Positions 1 through 7,470 of a DNA stretch of 15,918 nucleotides are shown in pieces (the stretch's first letter is position 1; each line of letters begins with the position of its first letter). Both the position numbers and the translations under genes were made by a program. Below the pieces are notes generated by a model that was given only the letters and a program-made list of their open reading frames with translations, did no database searches and was not told the origin of the DNA. The stretch is from Candidatus Omnitrophota bacterium (GTDB lineage Bacteria; Omnitrophota; Gorgyraeia; JABMRG01), in assembly GCA_013202935.1 (NCBI GenBank), contig JABMRG010000174.1:1-15918 (forward strand), given 5' to 3'.

Positions 1-13
1 GTATTAAACTATT

Positions 14-71
14 GTAAACTGTCCCCATGCTATGTGAAGTGTCCCCAGTGTTAGGCTGTAAAGTGTCCCCA
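14..71. repeat. GTGTCCCC-type repeat cluster, three units, downstream of ftsK
   Basis: Three units of the pattern GTRARSTGTCCCCA read on the plus strand at 14-27, 34-47 and 58-71. The cluster fills the space beyond the ftsK stop codon and ends 6 bases from it. The stretch 33-71 matches 7564-7602 at about 34 of 39 positions, including the 10-base spacer between units, so the repeated element is a pair of units rather than the octamer alone. From memory, such units resemble REP-like sequences mobilised by IS200/Y1-type transposases; no transposase is visible in this window. Confidence 0.8.
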
Positions 72-77
72 TACTTA

Positions 78-2354
78 TTAAACAGCGTCGCCTGCAGGTT
101 CCTCTTCCTGCTCCTGCTTTTCTTTTCCTAAGTATTCGTCTGGATCAACCAATATCTCACGTGGTTTTGAACCGCGATATGGGCCTACAATACCTTCTTC
201 TTCCATTGAATCTATCATGCGCGCTGCACGAGTATAACTGAGCCTCATTCTGCGCTGTATCATAGAGACTGATGCCTGGCCTGTCTCAAGTATCATCTTT
301 ACAGCATCATCAAAGAACTCATCCTTCTCGCCAGCTTTTCCGTAAGACTTCTTCTCCTGTTCCTTAATAATATCCTCATTAAGCTCTGCTTCTCTTTGAG
401 AAGATATAAACCCGATAACGCGCTCTATCTCTTTATCTGAAACCAGGCTTGATTGTGCGCGTGTTGGTTTTGCAACACCTGGTTCCATAAACAACATATC
501 TCCTTTACCAAGAAGCTTATCCGCACCGTTCATATCCAGGACAGTTCGCGAATCTACCTTTGATGCCACCTTAAATGATATCCTTGCAGGAAAATTCGCT
601 TTAATAACACCTGTAATAACGTCGACAGAGGGCCTCTGCGTTGCAAGTATAATATGTATTCCAACTGCACGCGAAAGCTGCGCAAGCCTTGTTATGGCAT
701 TCTCAATCTCATTTGATGCTATAGCCATAAGATCAGCCAACTCATCGATAACCAGGACTATAAAAGGAAGCTTGTCAGGCATATCAGAGTCATCTTTAAG
801 CTTGCCTTCTTCTAATTTCTGGTTAAAGGCGGTTATATTTCTGGCTCCTGCCTTGGCAAGCAGCTTATAGCGCGATTCCATCTCGCTGACAAGCCAGTTC
901 AAGGCGCCTGCGGCCTTCTTTGCATCAGTAAGCACAGGGCAGATAAGATGGGGCAGTTTATTAAACATGGCCATCTCAACCATCTTAGGATCTACGAGAA
1001 TAAACTTAAGTTCATCAGGCGAGGCATTATAGAGCATGCTCAAGATAATACTATTTACACATACGGTCTTTCCGCTTCCTGTGGTTCCTGCTATCAAAAG
1101 ATGGGGCATCTTTGCAAGGTCGCATATAACCGGAATACCTGCTGTATCTTTTCCTAATGCTAGGGTAAGTTTTGATTCTGAGTCTTGAAAATCACGTGAA
1201 GATAAGACCTCTTTTAAATATACGAGCGATGCTGTTGTATTAGGCACCTCTATGCCTACTCTTGATTTACCGGGTATGGGCGCTATTATTCTCACTGTCT
1301 GCGCCTTCATAGTAAGCGCTATATCATCATTAAGGGCAGTAATCCTGTTTACCTTAACACCAGGTGCAGGTTCAAGCTCATATCTGGTTATTACAGGGCC
1401 CTTCTCTACCTGCGCAACCTTCACTTCAATGCCAAAGTCTCTTAATGTATCTTCAAGTATAGCTGATGACGCGGTAAGGTCTTCTTTAATCTGCCTATCC
1501 TCAACAGGTGGTGGTGAGTCTAGTAGGTCAAGTGAGGGAAATTTATATTCACCTACAGCCTTGGCAACTAGAGGTTTTTTCTCCTCATCTTTTTTTGCAG
1601 CTATATTTATATCCGGTTTTTTATCTATTTTTATCTTTGGTGCGCTGAATAAGGGTTTTGGCTCCTTTATAACTGGGGGTTCTTTCGCAGATTCCCTTGA
1701 AAAAACTTTGGGTTTCTCTTTTTGCCTGCTTATAGCCTCATTCGGCTCCCTGCTTATCCTGACCCTTGGCCTTTCACGCTCATCTCCTGCAGGTGCAGAT
1801 CTGGTATGCAAAAACGCCTCTTTTGTCTTTGTGTAGATAGTGGCAACAAAAGGAATTATAAGAAAATCTGTAGCCAGAAGTATGGATAAAGGCAGAAGGG
1901 TTATAAGTATTATATATGCGCCTATAGTTCCAAAATATTTATAAAGCACAGATGATAAAAGCAGGCCAGATATTCCACCTGCGTTCATCATATCTGCATC
2001 GGTTGCATTGAAGGTAAGCGCAAGGATAGAACTTGCTGCTAGAAACAAGATCAGCGTGCCCGCGATCTTGATATAGGATTTCTGTGGAGTCTCCTCCTCA
2101 TCGGAAGTAAACTTGCTTAGAGCCCATACAAGGCAGAGAAACGGTATTACAAAACCGCTCTTTCCTATCAGGAAAAATATGAAGCCTGATATATATGCTC
2201 CTATAATACCTACAAAATTGTGTAGATTCTGGTTAGGGGTTGATGTAAATATACCAAGGTCATCAGGACTATATGTAAGCAGGCTTACCAGGATCAGTAT
2301 GCCTATAGCCAAATAGACAAAACCTGTTATCTCATTGATTCTCTGTTGTTTCAT
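78..2354 (-). CDS. ftsK: DNA translocase FtsK/SpoIIIE
   Basis: A 758-residue septal DNA pump that moves chromosome ends through the closing division septum and activates dimer resolution. The N-terminal 180 or so residues hold four to five hydrophobic segments (membrane anchor). A charged Lys/Pro/Glu-rich linker follows to about residue 270. The motor then begins: Walker A GTTGSGKT near residues 422-430, Walker B LVIDELAD near 534-543, and an ATQRPSVDVITG segment shortly after. The C-terminal winged-helix gamma domain (FFDDAVKMILE through REILVDPDEY, about 681-745) is intact, so KOPS-guided loading is expected. The linker is short compared with E. coli FtsK and close to the SpoIIIE size class. 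The start codon overlaps the uppP stop in ATGA, implying translational coupling. It is the last gene of the rpsO-pnp-dut-uppP block. Confidence 0.97.
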   Translation of the reverse strand: MKQQRINEITGFVYLAIGILILVSLLTYSPDDLGIFTSTPNQNLHNFVGIIGAYISGFIFFLIGKSGFVIPFLCLVWALSKFTSDEEETPQKSYIKIAGTLILFLAASSILALTFNATDADMMNAGGISGLLLSSVLYKYFGTIGAYIILITLLPLSILLATDFLIIPFVATIYTKTKEAFLHTRSAPAGDERERPRVRISREPNEAISRQKEKPKVFSRESAKEPPVIKEPKPLFSAPKIKIDKKPDINIAAKKDEEKKPLVAKAVGEYKFPSLDLLDSPPPVEDRQIKEDLTASSAILEDTLRDFGIEVKVAQVEKGPVITRYELEPAPGVKVNRITALNDDIALTMKAQTVRIIAPIPGKSRVGIEVPNTTASLVYLKEVLSSRDFQDSESKLTLALGKDTAGIPVICDLAKMPHLLIAGTTGSGKTVCVNSIILSMLYNASPDELKFILVDPKMVEMAMFNKLPHLICPVLTDAKKAAGALNWLVSEMESRYKLLAKAGARNITAFNQKLEEGKLKDDSDMPDKLPFIVLVIDELADLMAIASNEIENAITRLAQLSRAVGIHIILATQRPSVDVITGVIKANFPARISFKVASKVDSRTVLDMNGADKLLGKGDMLFMEPGVAKPTRAQSSLVSDKEIERVIGFISSQREAELNEDIIKEQEKKSYGKAGEKDEFFDDAVKMILETGQASVSMIQRRMRLSYTRAARMIDSMEEEGIVGPYRGSKPREILVDPDEYLGKEKQEQEEEPAGDAV

Positions 2355-3103
2355 AGTATTAAGATTGCTCCTCCTGCCAGAATGCAGTATATGGCAAAAT
2401 ATTTAAGTTTGTTGCCAAGCACCGCCTTTATAAGAAGGTATATAGCCAAAAGACCTACCAAAAATGCGCATATACCTCCTGCCAATATAGGCAGCGTTAT
2501 CACAACCTTTGCTGCACCATCACCCAATTTAAATAATAATGCCCCAATGATCGCAGGTATAGATAAGAAGAATGAAAACCTCACCGCCTCTTCTTTCTTA
2601 AGTCCTAAAAAGAGGCCTGCTGAGATTGTAGCGCCGCTTCTTGATATGCCGGGCATAATTGAAAAGCCCTGCATAAAACCTATAGAAAGTGCCTTAAGCC
2701 AATCGAGGCTCTTGTTGCTTTGGCTATATTTCCTGGCTACTAGCTCACCTCCGATAAGAAAGATTGCAGTAACTATAAGCATAGCCCCGATCACCTTTAC
2801 CTGGCTAAAAAAAAACTCAAATGCATCATGACAGAGATAACCCACCATTGCTGTGGGTATAGAACCCACTGCTACAAAAACAAGCAGCCTGTGCTTATCT
2901 CTTATCATATTAATTATATCACGGCGGAAATAGACTAAAACAGCAAAAAGTGTTGCTACATGTAAAAAAATATCGAAGAGAATCTTTGGCTCTTTATAGC
3001 CAAAATAGTGGTGGAGAATAACAAGATGCCCGGATGAGCTTATAGGAAGGAACTCTGTTAAGCCTTGTACAATACCTGATATTATAGCTTCAGCATATGA
3101 CAT
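2351..3103 (-). CDS. uppP: undecaprenyl-diphosphate phosphatase UppP (BacA)
   Basis: A 250-residue multi-pass membrane enzyme that dephosphorylates undecaprenyl diphosphate so the lipid carrier can be reused in peptidoglycan and surface polymer synthesis. It can confer bacitracin resistance when overproduced. Family signatures are visible: Glu17 in QGLTEFLP followed by PISSSGH (20-26), and PGISRSGATIS near residues 151-161. About eight hydrophobic segments follow the usual layout, and the length is slightly under the E. coli protein. I chose the ATG at 3103; the longer reading starts at a TTG one codon upstream. No clear Shine-Dalgarno precedes either, because a short heptamer repeat fills the leader. 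It overlaps ftsK by 4 bases. Together with ispA and dxs upstream, the window covers both isoprenoid synthesis and carrier recycling. Confidence 0.96.
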   Translation of the reverse strand: MSYAEAIISGIVQGLTEFLPISSSGHLVILHHYFGYKEPKILFDIFLHVATLFAVLVYFRRDIINMIRDKHRLLVFVAVGSIPTAMVGYLCHDAFEFFFSQVKVIGAMLIVTAIFLIGGELVARKYSQSNKSLDWLKALSIGFMQGFSIMPGISRSGATISAGLFLGLKKEEAVRFSFFLSIPAIIGALLFKLGDGAAKVVITLPILAGGICAFLVGLLAIYLLIKAVLGNKLKYFAIYCILAGGAILIL

Positions 3104-3107
3104 CAAT

Positions 3108-3128
3108 AATTACCAATTACTGATTACT
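3108..3128. repeat. three-copy heptamer tandem repeat between dut and uppP
   Basis: Three consecutive 7-base units (AATTACC, AATTACT, GATTACT) fill most of the 35 bases between the dut stop and the uppP ATG. On the coding strand they read as AGTAATC/AGTAATT/GGTAATT. They take the place where the uppP ribosome binding site would normally be. I recall similar ATTAC-type heptamer tracts as dispersed repeats in environmental genomes, but cannot verify that here. Confidence 0.6.
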
Positions 3129-3138
3129 GTTTAAGAAG

Positions 3139-3591
3139 TTAGACGCCAGTATGGCCAAACCCACCTTGCGCACGGGCTGTCTCATCCAGCTCATCAACAG
3201 AAGCGATATTCGCCTGTATGACCTTCTGCACAACAAGTTGTGCTATGCGGTCTGCACGCTTTATTGCAAAAGGCTCTTTGCCATGATTTATCAGTATAAT
3301 ACCAACCAGTCCACGATAATCACTATCGATTGTACCTGGTGCATTGACTATACTTATGCCATGTTTTATAGCAAGGCCGCTTCTGGGCCTTACCTGTACC
3401 TCATAGCCTTTTGGTATAGACATATATATTCCTGCTGATATGAGTTTAATCTCACCCGGATCAAGAATAGTCTCGCCATCAACATCAGCATAAACATCCA
3501 TGCCGCTTGCCCCTTCACTCATATAGCACGGCAAAGGCAGATCCTCACACCCATCTTTTTTCTTAATCCGTATCTCTACCTTGTTTTTCAT
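3139..3591 (-). CDS. dut: dUTP diphosphatase (trimeric dUTPase)
   Basis: A 150-residue homotrimeric dUTPase that hydrolyses dUTP to dUMP and pyrophosphate, keeping uracil out of DNA and supplying dUMP for thymidylate synthesis. All five family motifs are present in order: ASGMDVYA (28-35), PRSGLA (69-74), GTIDSDYRG with the catalytic Asp (86-94), RIAQLVVQ, and the C-terminal glycine-rich arm RAQGGFGHTGV that closes over the nucleotide. An 18-residue longer reading is open, but that extra stretch is merely the pnp 3' end read in another frame, so the ATG at 3591 is preferred. The start lies 29 bases inside pnp. No strong Shine-Dalgarno is visible, so translation probably depends on ribosomes finishing pnp. 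Confidence 0.96.
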   Translation of the reverse strand: MKNKVEIRIKKKDGCEDLPLPCYMSEGASGMDVYADVDGETILDPGEIKLISAGIYMSIPKGYEVQVRPRSGLAIKHGISIVNAPGTIDSDYRGLVGIILINHGKEPFAIKRADRIAQLVVQKVIQANIASVDELDETARAQGGFGHTGV

Positions 3592-5680
3592 CTTTGCTTT
3601 CGCCTTTGGCCTTCTTGTGTGAGAGGTTAAGCCGACCCTGGTCATCTATCTCAACAAGCTTGACCAGGAGCTCATCTCCAACCTTTACCACATCCTCAAC
3701 ATTCTTCACAAACGTATCAGAAAGCTCAGATACATGCACAAGCCCTTCTTTTCCAGGTATTATCTCACAGAAGGCGCCAAAATTCATAATCCTCATAACC
3801 TTTGCGTTGTAGATCTTGCCAACTTCTGGCTCCTCAGTAAGCTTACCTATTATTTCCAGCGCCTTATTGAGCGCCTCGCCATCATTAGAAGCAACGTTTA
3901 TAGTACCATCATCTTCTATATCAATAGTTACTCCTGTATCAGCTATTATCTTCCTTATTATCTTTCCACCAGGGCCTATAACATCCTTTATCTTGTCTGT
4001 GCTTATCTTAAGTGTTGTAATGCGCGGCGCATACATTGACATCGATTCTTTTGGTTTTGCTATAACCTTATTCATCTTATCGAGCACACTAAGGCGTGCT
4101 TTATTTGCACCGTCTAAAGCCTGGCGCACGATCTCCATAGTAATACCTGTCTTCAACTTTAGATCGACCTGCATCGCTGTTATGCCATCAGAGGTTCCGG
4201 CAACCTTAAAATCCATATCTCCATAGTGGTCTTCAAGGCCTGCGATATCTGTAAGGATAACAAAGTTATCCCCTTCCTTAACAAGCCCCATAGCTATACC
4301 GCTTACCGCCTTCTTTAGCGGAACTCCGGCATCCATTAAGGCAAGTGAGCCTGCGCATGCTGTAGCCATACTTGATGAACCATTAGACTCAAGTATATCT
4401 GAGACTATCCTTACAGTATAAGGAAATTCTTCCTTGGTCGGCATCATAGGCAAAAGTGCACGTTCTGCTAATGCGCCATGGCCTATCTCACGCCTTCCAG
4501 GGCCTCGTACCGGTTTTACCTCTCCCACGCTGAACGGCGGGAAATTATAATGGAGCATAAATGTCTTCTGCGCTTCTCCCTGAAGAGCTTCTATCCGCTG
4601 CTCATCCGAACTTGTTCCCAGTGTAATAACAGAAAAACTCTGAGTCTGTCCACGAGTAAATAACCCAGAACCATGCGTCCGTGGAAGTACCCCAACTTTG
4701 CACTCGATATCCCTTACATCTTCAAAGCCCCTATTATCAACTCTCTTTTTTTCATTTAGAATAGTTCCGCGCACCAGCTCTTTTTCAATCTTATTGAGTG
4801 CTGCGGTTACATCAGGCTCTTTAATCTCACCCTCTTCAGTAACAAACTTCTCAACCAGCTCTTTTGAGAGAATGTCCATCATCTCAATTCTCTCGTCTTT
4901 AGAGCTTAAGGAGTTTATCTCGGTCAACTTTTTCCCTGAAAACTCTTTTACCTTTGAAAGAAATCCTGGGTCTATTTTTTTAAGTTCCACTTTCTGTTCT
5001 TTTTTGGCACATTTTGATGCCAAGTCCTTCTGCAACTTTATCAGCTTTTGAGATTCTTCAAACCCGAGCTCAATGGCCTTAACGAGTATATCTTCAGAAG
5101 CCTCTTTTGCGCCTGCCTCTATCATGATAACCCCTTCTTCAGTAGCACATACTATTAGATCAAACTCAGACTCGTCCTGTTCCACATAAGTGGGGTTTAC
5201 TATAAACTCATCATCCTTTCGGCCTATTCTGACTGCGCCAACAGGTCCTGAACAAGGCATGCCTGATATGGCAACTGCGGCAGAGGCACCTACCACTGCA
5301 AGCACATCAGGGTCAGTCTCGCCATCACTAGATATAACCATAGCCATGATCTGGACCTCATTAGCCATACCCTCAGGAAATAGCGGCCTTAAAGGCCTAT
5401 CTATCAACCTTGCTGTCAGTATCTCACGCTCTGTTGGGCGTCCTTCTCTCTTAAAGTATCCTCCTGGAATCCTTCCTGCTGCATAGGTCTTCTCCTGATA
5501 CTCAACGAATAAGGGAAAGAAATCTGCACCTTCTCTCGGTTTTCTGGACATGACAGCTGTAACAAGTATAACTGTCTCGCCGCAAGTAACTGTTACCGCA
5601 CCATCTGCTTGCTTCGCCATAATACCTGTTTCAATTATTACATCTTTATTACCTATCTTAGTACTTACTTTTGTTATCAT
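3563..5680 (-). CDS. pnp: polyribonucleotide nucleotidyltransferase (PNPase)
   Basis: A 705-residue 3'-to-5' phosphorolytic exoribonuclease that degrades mRNA to nucleoside diphosphates and can add heteropolymeric tails. Domain order is canonical: first RNase PH domain (GADFFPLFVEY and FKREGRPTEREILTARLIDRP), a helical linker, the second catalytic RNase PH domain (TACAGSLALMDAG, then ILTDIAGLEDHYGDMDFKVAGT with the acidic residues), a KH domain (IKDVIGPGGKIIRKI) and an S1 domain near the end (NFGAFCEIIPGKEGLVHVSEL). The open frame extends 16 residues further upstream through the terminator hairpin, but the ATG at 5680 has AAAGGAG five bases upstream and gives the family-typical MITKVSTKIG beginning. 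It follows rpsO, the common rpsO-pnp pairing. Its 3' end overlaps dut by 29 bases. Confidence 0.98.
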   Translation of the reverse strand: MITKVSTKIGNKDVIIETGIMAKQADGAVTVTCGETVILVTAVMSRKPREGADFFPLFVEYQEKTYAAGRIPGGYFKREGRPTEREILTARLIDRPLRPLFPEGMANEVQIMAMVISSDGETDPDVLAVVGASAAVAISGMPCSGPVGAVRIGRKDDEFIVNPTYVEQDESEFDLIVCATEEGVIMIEAGAKEASEDILVKAIELGFEESQKLIKLQKDLASKCAKKEQKVELKKIDPGFLSKVKEFSGKKLTEINSLSSKDERIEMMDILSKELVEKFVTEEGEIKEPDVTAALNKIEKELVRGTILNEKKRVDNRGFEDVRDIECKVGVLPRTHGSGLFTRGQTQSFSVITLGTSSDEQRIEALQGEAQKTFMLHYNFPPFSVGEVKPVRGPGRREIGHGALAERALLPMMPTKEEFPYTVRIVSDILESNGSSSMATACAGSLALMDAGVPLKKAVSGIAMGLVKEGDNFVILTDIAGLEDHYGDMDFKVAGTSDGITAMQVDLKLKTGITMEIVRQALDGANKARLSVLDKMNKVIAKPKESMSMYAPRITTLKISTDKIKDVIGPGGKIIRKIIADTGVTIDIEDDGTINVASNDGEALNKALEIIGKLTEEPEVGKIYNAKVMRIMNFGAFCEIIPGKEGLVHVSELSDTFVKNVEDVVKVGDELLVKLVEIDDQGRLNLSHKKAKGESKDEKQGRDTD

Positions 5681-5685
5681 TATTT

Positions 5686-5692
5686 CTCCTTT
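5686..5692 (-). promoter_or_regulatory. ribosome binding site of pnp
   Basis: AAAGGAG on the minus strand, 5 bases before the ATG at 5680. It decides between the family-length start and a 16-codon longer open frame that would begin inside the hairpin at 5701-5747. Confidence 0.85.
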
Positions 5693-5700
5693 ATGTTTAT

Positions 5701-5747
5701 AAAAAAACACTCCCCTTGCCAGTTGCATCTGGCAATATTGCGGGGAG
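5701..5747 (-). terminator. two-part intrinsic terminator or attenuator between rpsO and pnp
   Basis: On the minus strand an outer stem CTCCCC/GGGGAG (5742-5747 with 5710-5715) encloses an inner 7-bp perfect stem TTGCCAG/CTGGCAA with a 6-base loop, and seven T residues (5701-5707) follow two bases after the outer stem. Six unpaired bases (GCAATA) bulge on the 5' side. This is the form of a rho-independent terminator. pnp begins 20 bases later with no promoter of its own that I can see, so it more likely attenuates read-through or marks an RNA processing site, as in the well-studied E. coli rpsO-pnp interval. Just upstream, the palindrome GGAGCGCGCTCC (5744-5755) shares the CTCC of the outer stem and could compete with it. 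Confidence 0.75.
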
Positions 5748-5766
5748 CGCGCTCCAAATTAGGAAG

Positions 5767-6036
5767 CTATTTTCTTATATCTAATTTTTCTACTATCTTC
5801 TTATACTCTTCAGCGCTGTGCTTCTGCAAGTACTTAAGCAGTTTTCTGCGATGATTGACCATGCGTAGAAGCCCACGGCGCGAGTGATGGTCTTTCTTGT
5901 GGGTCCTAAAATGGTCTGTGAGGTTATTTATCCTCTCTGTAAGCAACGCTATCTGAACCTGCACGGAACCAGTATCAACCTCGTTAATCTTATAACCTTT
6001 TATTATCGTCTGTTTCTTATCCTTAGTAAGTGTCAT
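5767..6036 (-). CDS. rpsO: 30S ribosomal protein S15
   Basis: An 89-residue primary 16S rRNA-binding protein of the small subunit platform, also part of the bridge to the 50S subunit. The whole sequence fits the S15 fold: an N-terminal helix (MTLTKDKKQTIIKGY), the ALLTERINNLTDHFRTHKKDHHSRRGLLRMV core with the conserved HxxDHHSRRGL rRNA contact region, and HRRKLLKYLQKH. The length is exactly family-typical. A TAG lies in frame four codons upstream, so the ATG at 6036 is the first possible ATG start. It is the first gene of the left block, directly downstream of a strong promoter, with a terminator-like hairpin after it. Confidence 0.99.
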   Translation of the reverse strand: MTLTKDKKQTIIKGYKINEVDTGSVQVQIALLTERINNLTDHFRTHKKDHHSRRGLLRMVNHRRKLLKYLQKHSAEEYKKIVEKLDIRK

Positions 6037-6051
6037 CTCTGTCTACTCATT

Positions 6052-6058
6052 CCTCCTT
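6052..6058 (-). promoter_or_regulatory. distant Shine-Dalgarno of rpsO
   Basis: AAGGAGG on the minus strand is a perfect anti-16S match but lies 15 bases from the rpsO ATG, longer than the usual 5 to 9. Between them a five-codon frame (ATG at 6050, residues MSRQR) ends in a TGA that overlaps the rpsO ATG. The small frame is only one base from the Shine-Dalgarno, so it is not obviously well translated either. Confidence 0.6.
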
Positions 6059-6081
6059 CTAATCTATTTATATGTGTTAGA

Positions 6082-6110
6082 ATTATACCAGATGTAAACA
6101 ATGTTGTAAA
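6082..6110 (-). promoter_or_regulatory. sigma-70 promoter of the rpsO-pnp block
   Basis: On the minus strand, a -35 TTTACA (6105-6110), a 17-base spacer and a perfect -10 TATAAT (6082-6087), with an extended -10 TGG directly before it. The predicted start is near 6075, giving a leader of about 40 bases for rpsO. It lies between the stop of the receiver-domain gene and rpsO, which separates the two transcription units. This is the only near-consensus promoter I noted in the intergenic DNA of the window. Confidence 0.85.
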
Positions 6111-6119
6111 GTAAAATAA

Positions 6120-7460
6120 TTATGCTGCCTGATCTATAAAATTTCTTGCTGCTGCATGGCGGAAAGCTTTTTCAAGCGCACGTGCCAGTGCATCTCCTAA
6201 GGGTACGGGTTCAAGAGTATAAACACCACTCTCCATTCTGTTAATCCTTCTTACTAATAAATCGTATGCTTGGGTATATCTCGGGTCTCCTCCGGGAGTC
6301 TCTGCTATTCTTCTTATATTGGCTATACCTTCGTCATTGGACCTTATCACAGCTTGAGCTATAAAATCCTTCTGCTGGGTTGTCTCAAACTTATTATATA
6401 ATATCAACAAATACCCCACATTTTCCATCTCCCCAAGCATCTTCGCAAGCATCTCTAAACAGCGCACCCTTACACGAGAATGGCTATCGTATGTCCCAGA
6501 ATTGACCAGGGCTGAAAACCCTGCCTCCTGTAAACTTAAAAATATATTATGTGCACAAGCCAGATCAGCACCATTTTCTGAATGGAGCAACCTTGGAAGA
6601 AGCTTTCTTCCAGGCGACTTCTTACTTCTGTTAACCCTTATGATCAAATCAGTTAAAAATCGGGCGAATTCCTCTTCTCCGAATACAGCCTGCCGCGACA
6701 AACTTCTTCTCTGTCTTCTTGTTGCCACGTTGGCTGTTTGCAGCCTGCTGATAAGATAGAATGTCAGCGCTGGTGTGTTTTCTGTTTCTGACAATACAAA
6801 GGCGGCTGCATCCTCTGGGCTTACCTTGCCATATCTAAGCTGTAAGAGCATACCTCTTAAATCCTTTTTACTTTTAGTGTCCAAGGTAAAGGCCTCTGAG
6901 CTGTCATTATGCATATCGCCAGCTGAACTCTGCTTGCCTGAGTCAGTAGTCTCGCCTGCTGGCTGCATAGGCAACTCACTAAGCTTCTCCTCAATCATAT
7001 AAAGGTCAAAGGGTTTCGTAAACGCCGCTATTACATTATCTCCTGTTTCTGGTAGATTGCGGCCGCTAATTAAAATGAATGGAATATGATTCAGCCTTTG
7101 ACTTAACTGAACACCATCTACCTTGCCAGGTGTCTCTATATCAGCAATAGCGAAATGAGGATCGCTACCTTTCTCTTTAAGTAACTGTAACGCTTTATCA
7201 CCACTTGCTGCACTCCAGACTTCATAGCCACAATCCGCTAAAAATTCACTCAACGTCTCGTGAACAATGCCCTCATCATCCACAAGAAGCACTATCTTTT
7301 TCCTCTGGCCTTGTGAGTCAGGTACACCTATATCTACAGATGAAGGCTTATTCGCAGAAAGATTAGAGGCGACAGGCCTAAGTGCCAGCGCATCTGTAGG
7401 CAGACTGCTGCATATGATTAAACTGGCTGTTAGAAATATTGTTATTGTCTTTTTTCTCAT
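6120..7460 (-). CDS. predicted exported protein with a response-regulator receiver domain
   Basis: A 446-residue protein that I do not recognise as a whole. Residues 1-26 look like a Sec signal peptide: RKK, a hydrophobic core, and ALA before LRP as a plausible signal peptidase I site. A receiver (REC) domain follows at about 54-165 with the acidic pair Asp61/Asp62, phosphoacceptor Asp107 in AIADIETPG, Ser132 in LISGR, and Lys149 in TKPF. So the phosphorylation site is complete. A polar linker rich in Ser, Asp and Thr (about 166-200) leads to a mostly helical half of about 245 residues, possibly HEAT-like, with no DNA-binding or enzymatic motif I can name. The longer open reading from a GTG at 7484 would put eight residues of repeat sequence before the signal peptide, so ATG 7460 is preferred. 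No good Shine-Dalgarno is visible. No partner kinase is in the window. Confidence 0.8.
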   Translation of the reverse strand: MRKKTITIFLTASLIICSSLPTDALALRPVASNLSANKPSSVDIGVPDSQGQRKKIVLLVDDEGIVHETLSEFLADCGYEVWSAASGDKALQLLKEKGSDPHFAIADIETPGKVDGVQLSQRLNHIPFILISGRNLPETGDNVIAAFTKPFDLYMIEEKLSELPMQPAGETTDSGKQSSAGDMHNDSSEAFTLDTKSKKDLRGMLLQLRYGKVSPEDAAAFVLSETENTPALTFYLISRLQTANVATRRQRRSLSRQAVFGEEEFARFLTDLIIRVNRSKKSPGRKLLPRLLHSENGADLACAHNIFLSLQEAGFSALVNSGTYDSHSRVRVRCLEMLAKMLGEMENVGYLLILYNKFETTQQKDFIAQAVIRSNDEGIANIRRIAETPGGDPRYTQAYDLLVRRINRMESGVYTLEPVPLGDALARALEKAFRHAAARNFIDQAA

Positions 7461-7470
7461 TTTATCAGCA

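Noticed and set aside
1252..1836. Plus-strand open frame of 194 codons opposite ftsK
   Set aside because: It is antisense to the well-conserved FtsK linker and membrane region, is rich in Ser, Phe and Leu as expected for a shadow frame, and has no recognisable motif.
2346..2831. Plus-strand open frame of 161 codons opposite uppP
   Set aside because: Antisense to a clear UppP coding region, with no family resemblance. The same applies to the other plus-strand frames.
3592..3645. 18-residue N-terminal extension of dut
   Set aside because: It is the end of pnp read in another frame, and the family begins at the shorter start.
5681..5728. 16-residue N-terminal extension of PNPase
   Set aside because: It would start inside the terminator hairpin. 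The ATG at 5680 has a strong ribosome binding site and the family-typical N-terminus.
72..7470. Composite transposon bounded by the two GTGTCCCC clusters
   Set aside because: The interval holds ordinary housekeeping genes in their usual order (rpsO-pnp-dut and others) with no transposase, so the flanking repeats are better explained as separate insertions.
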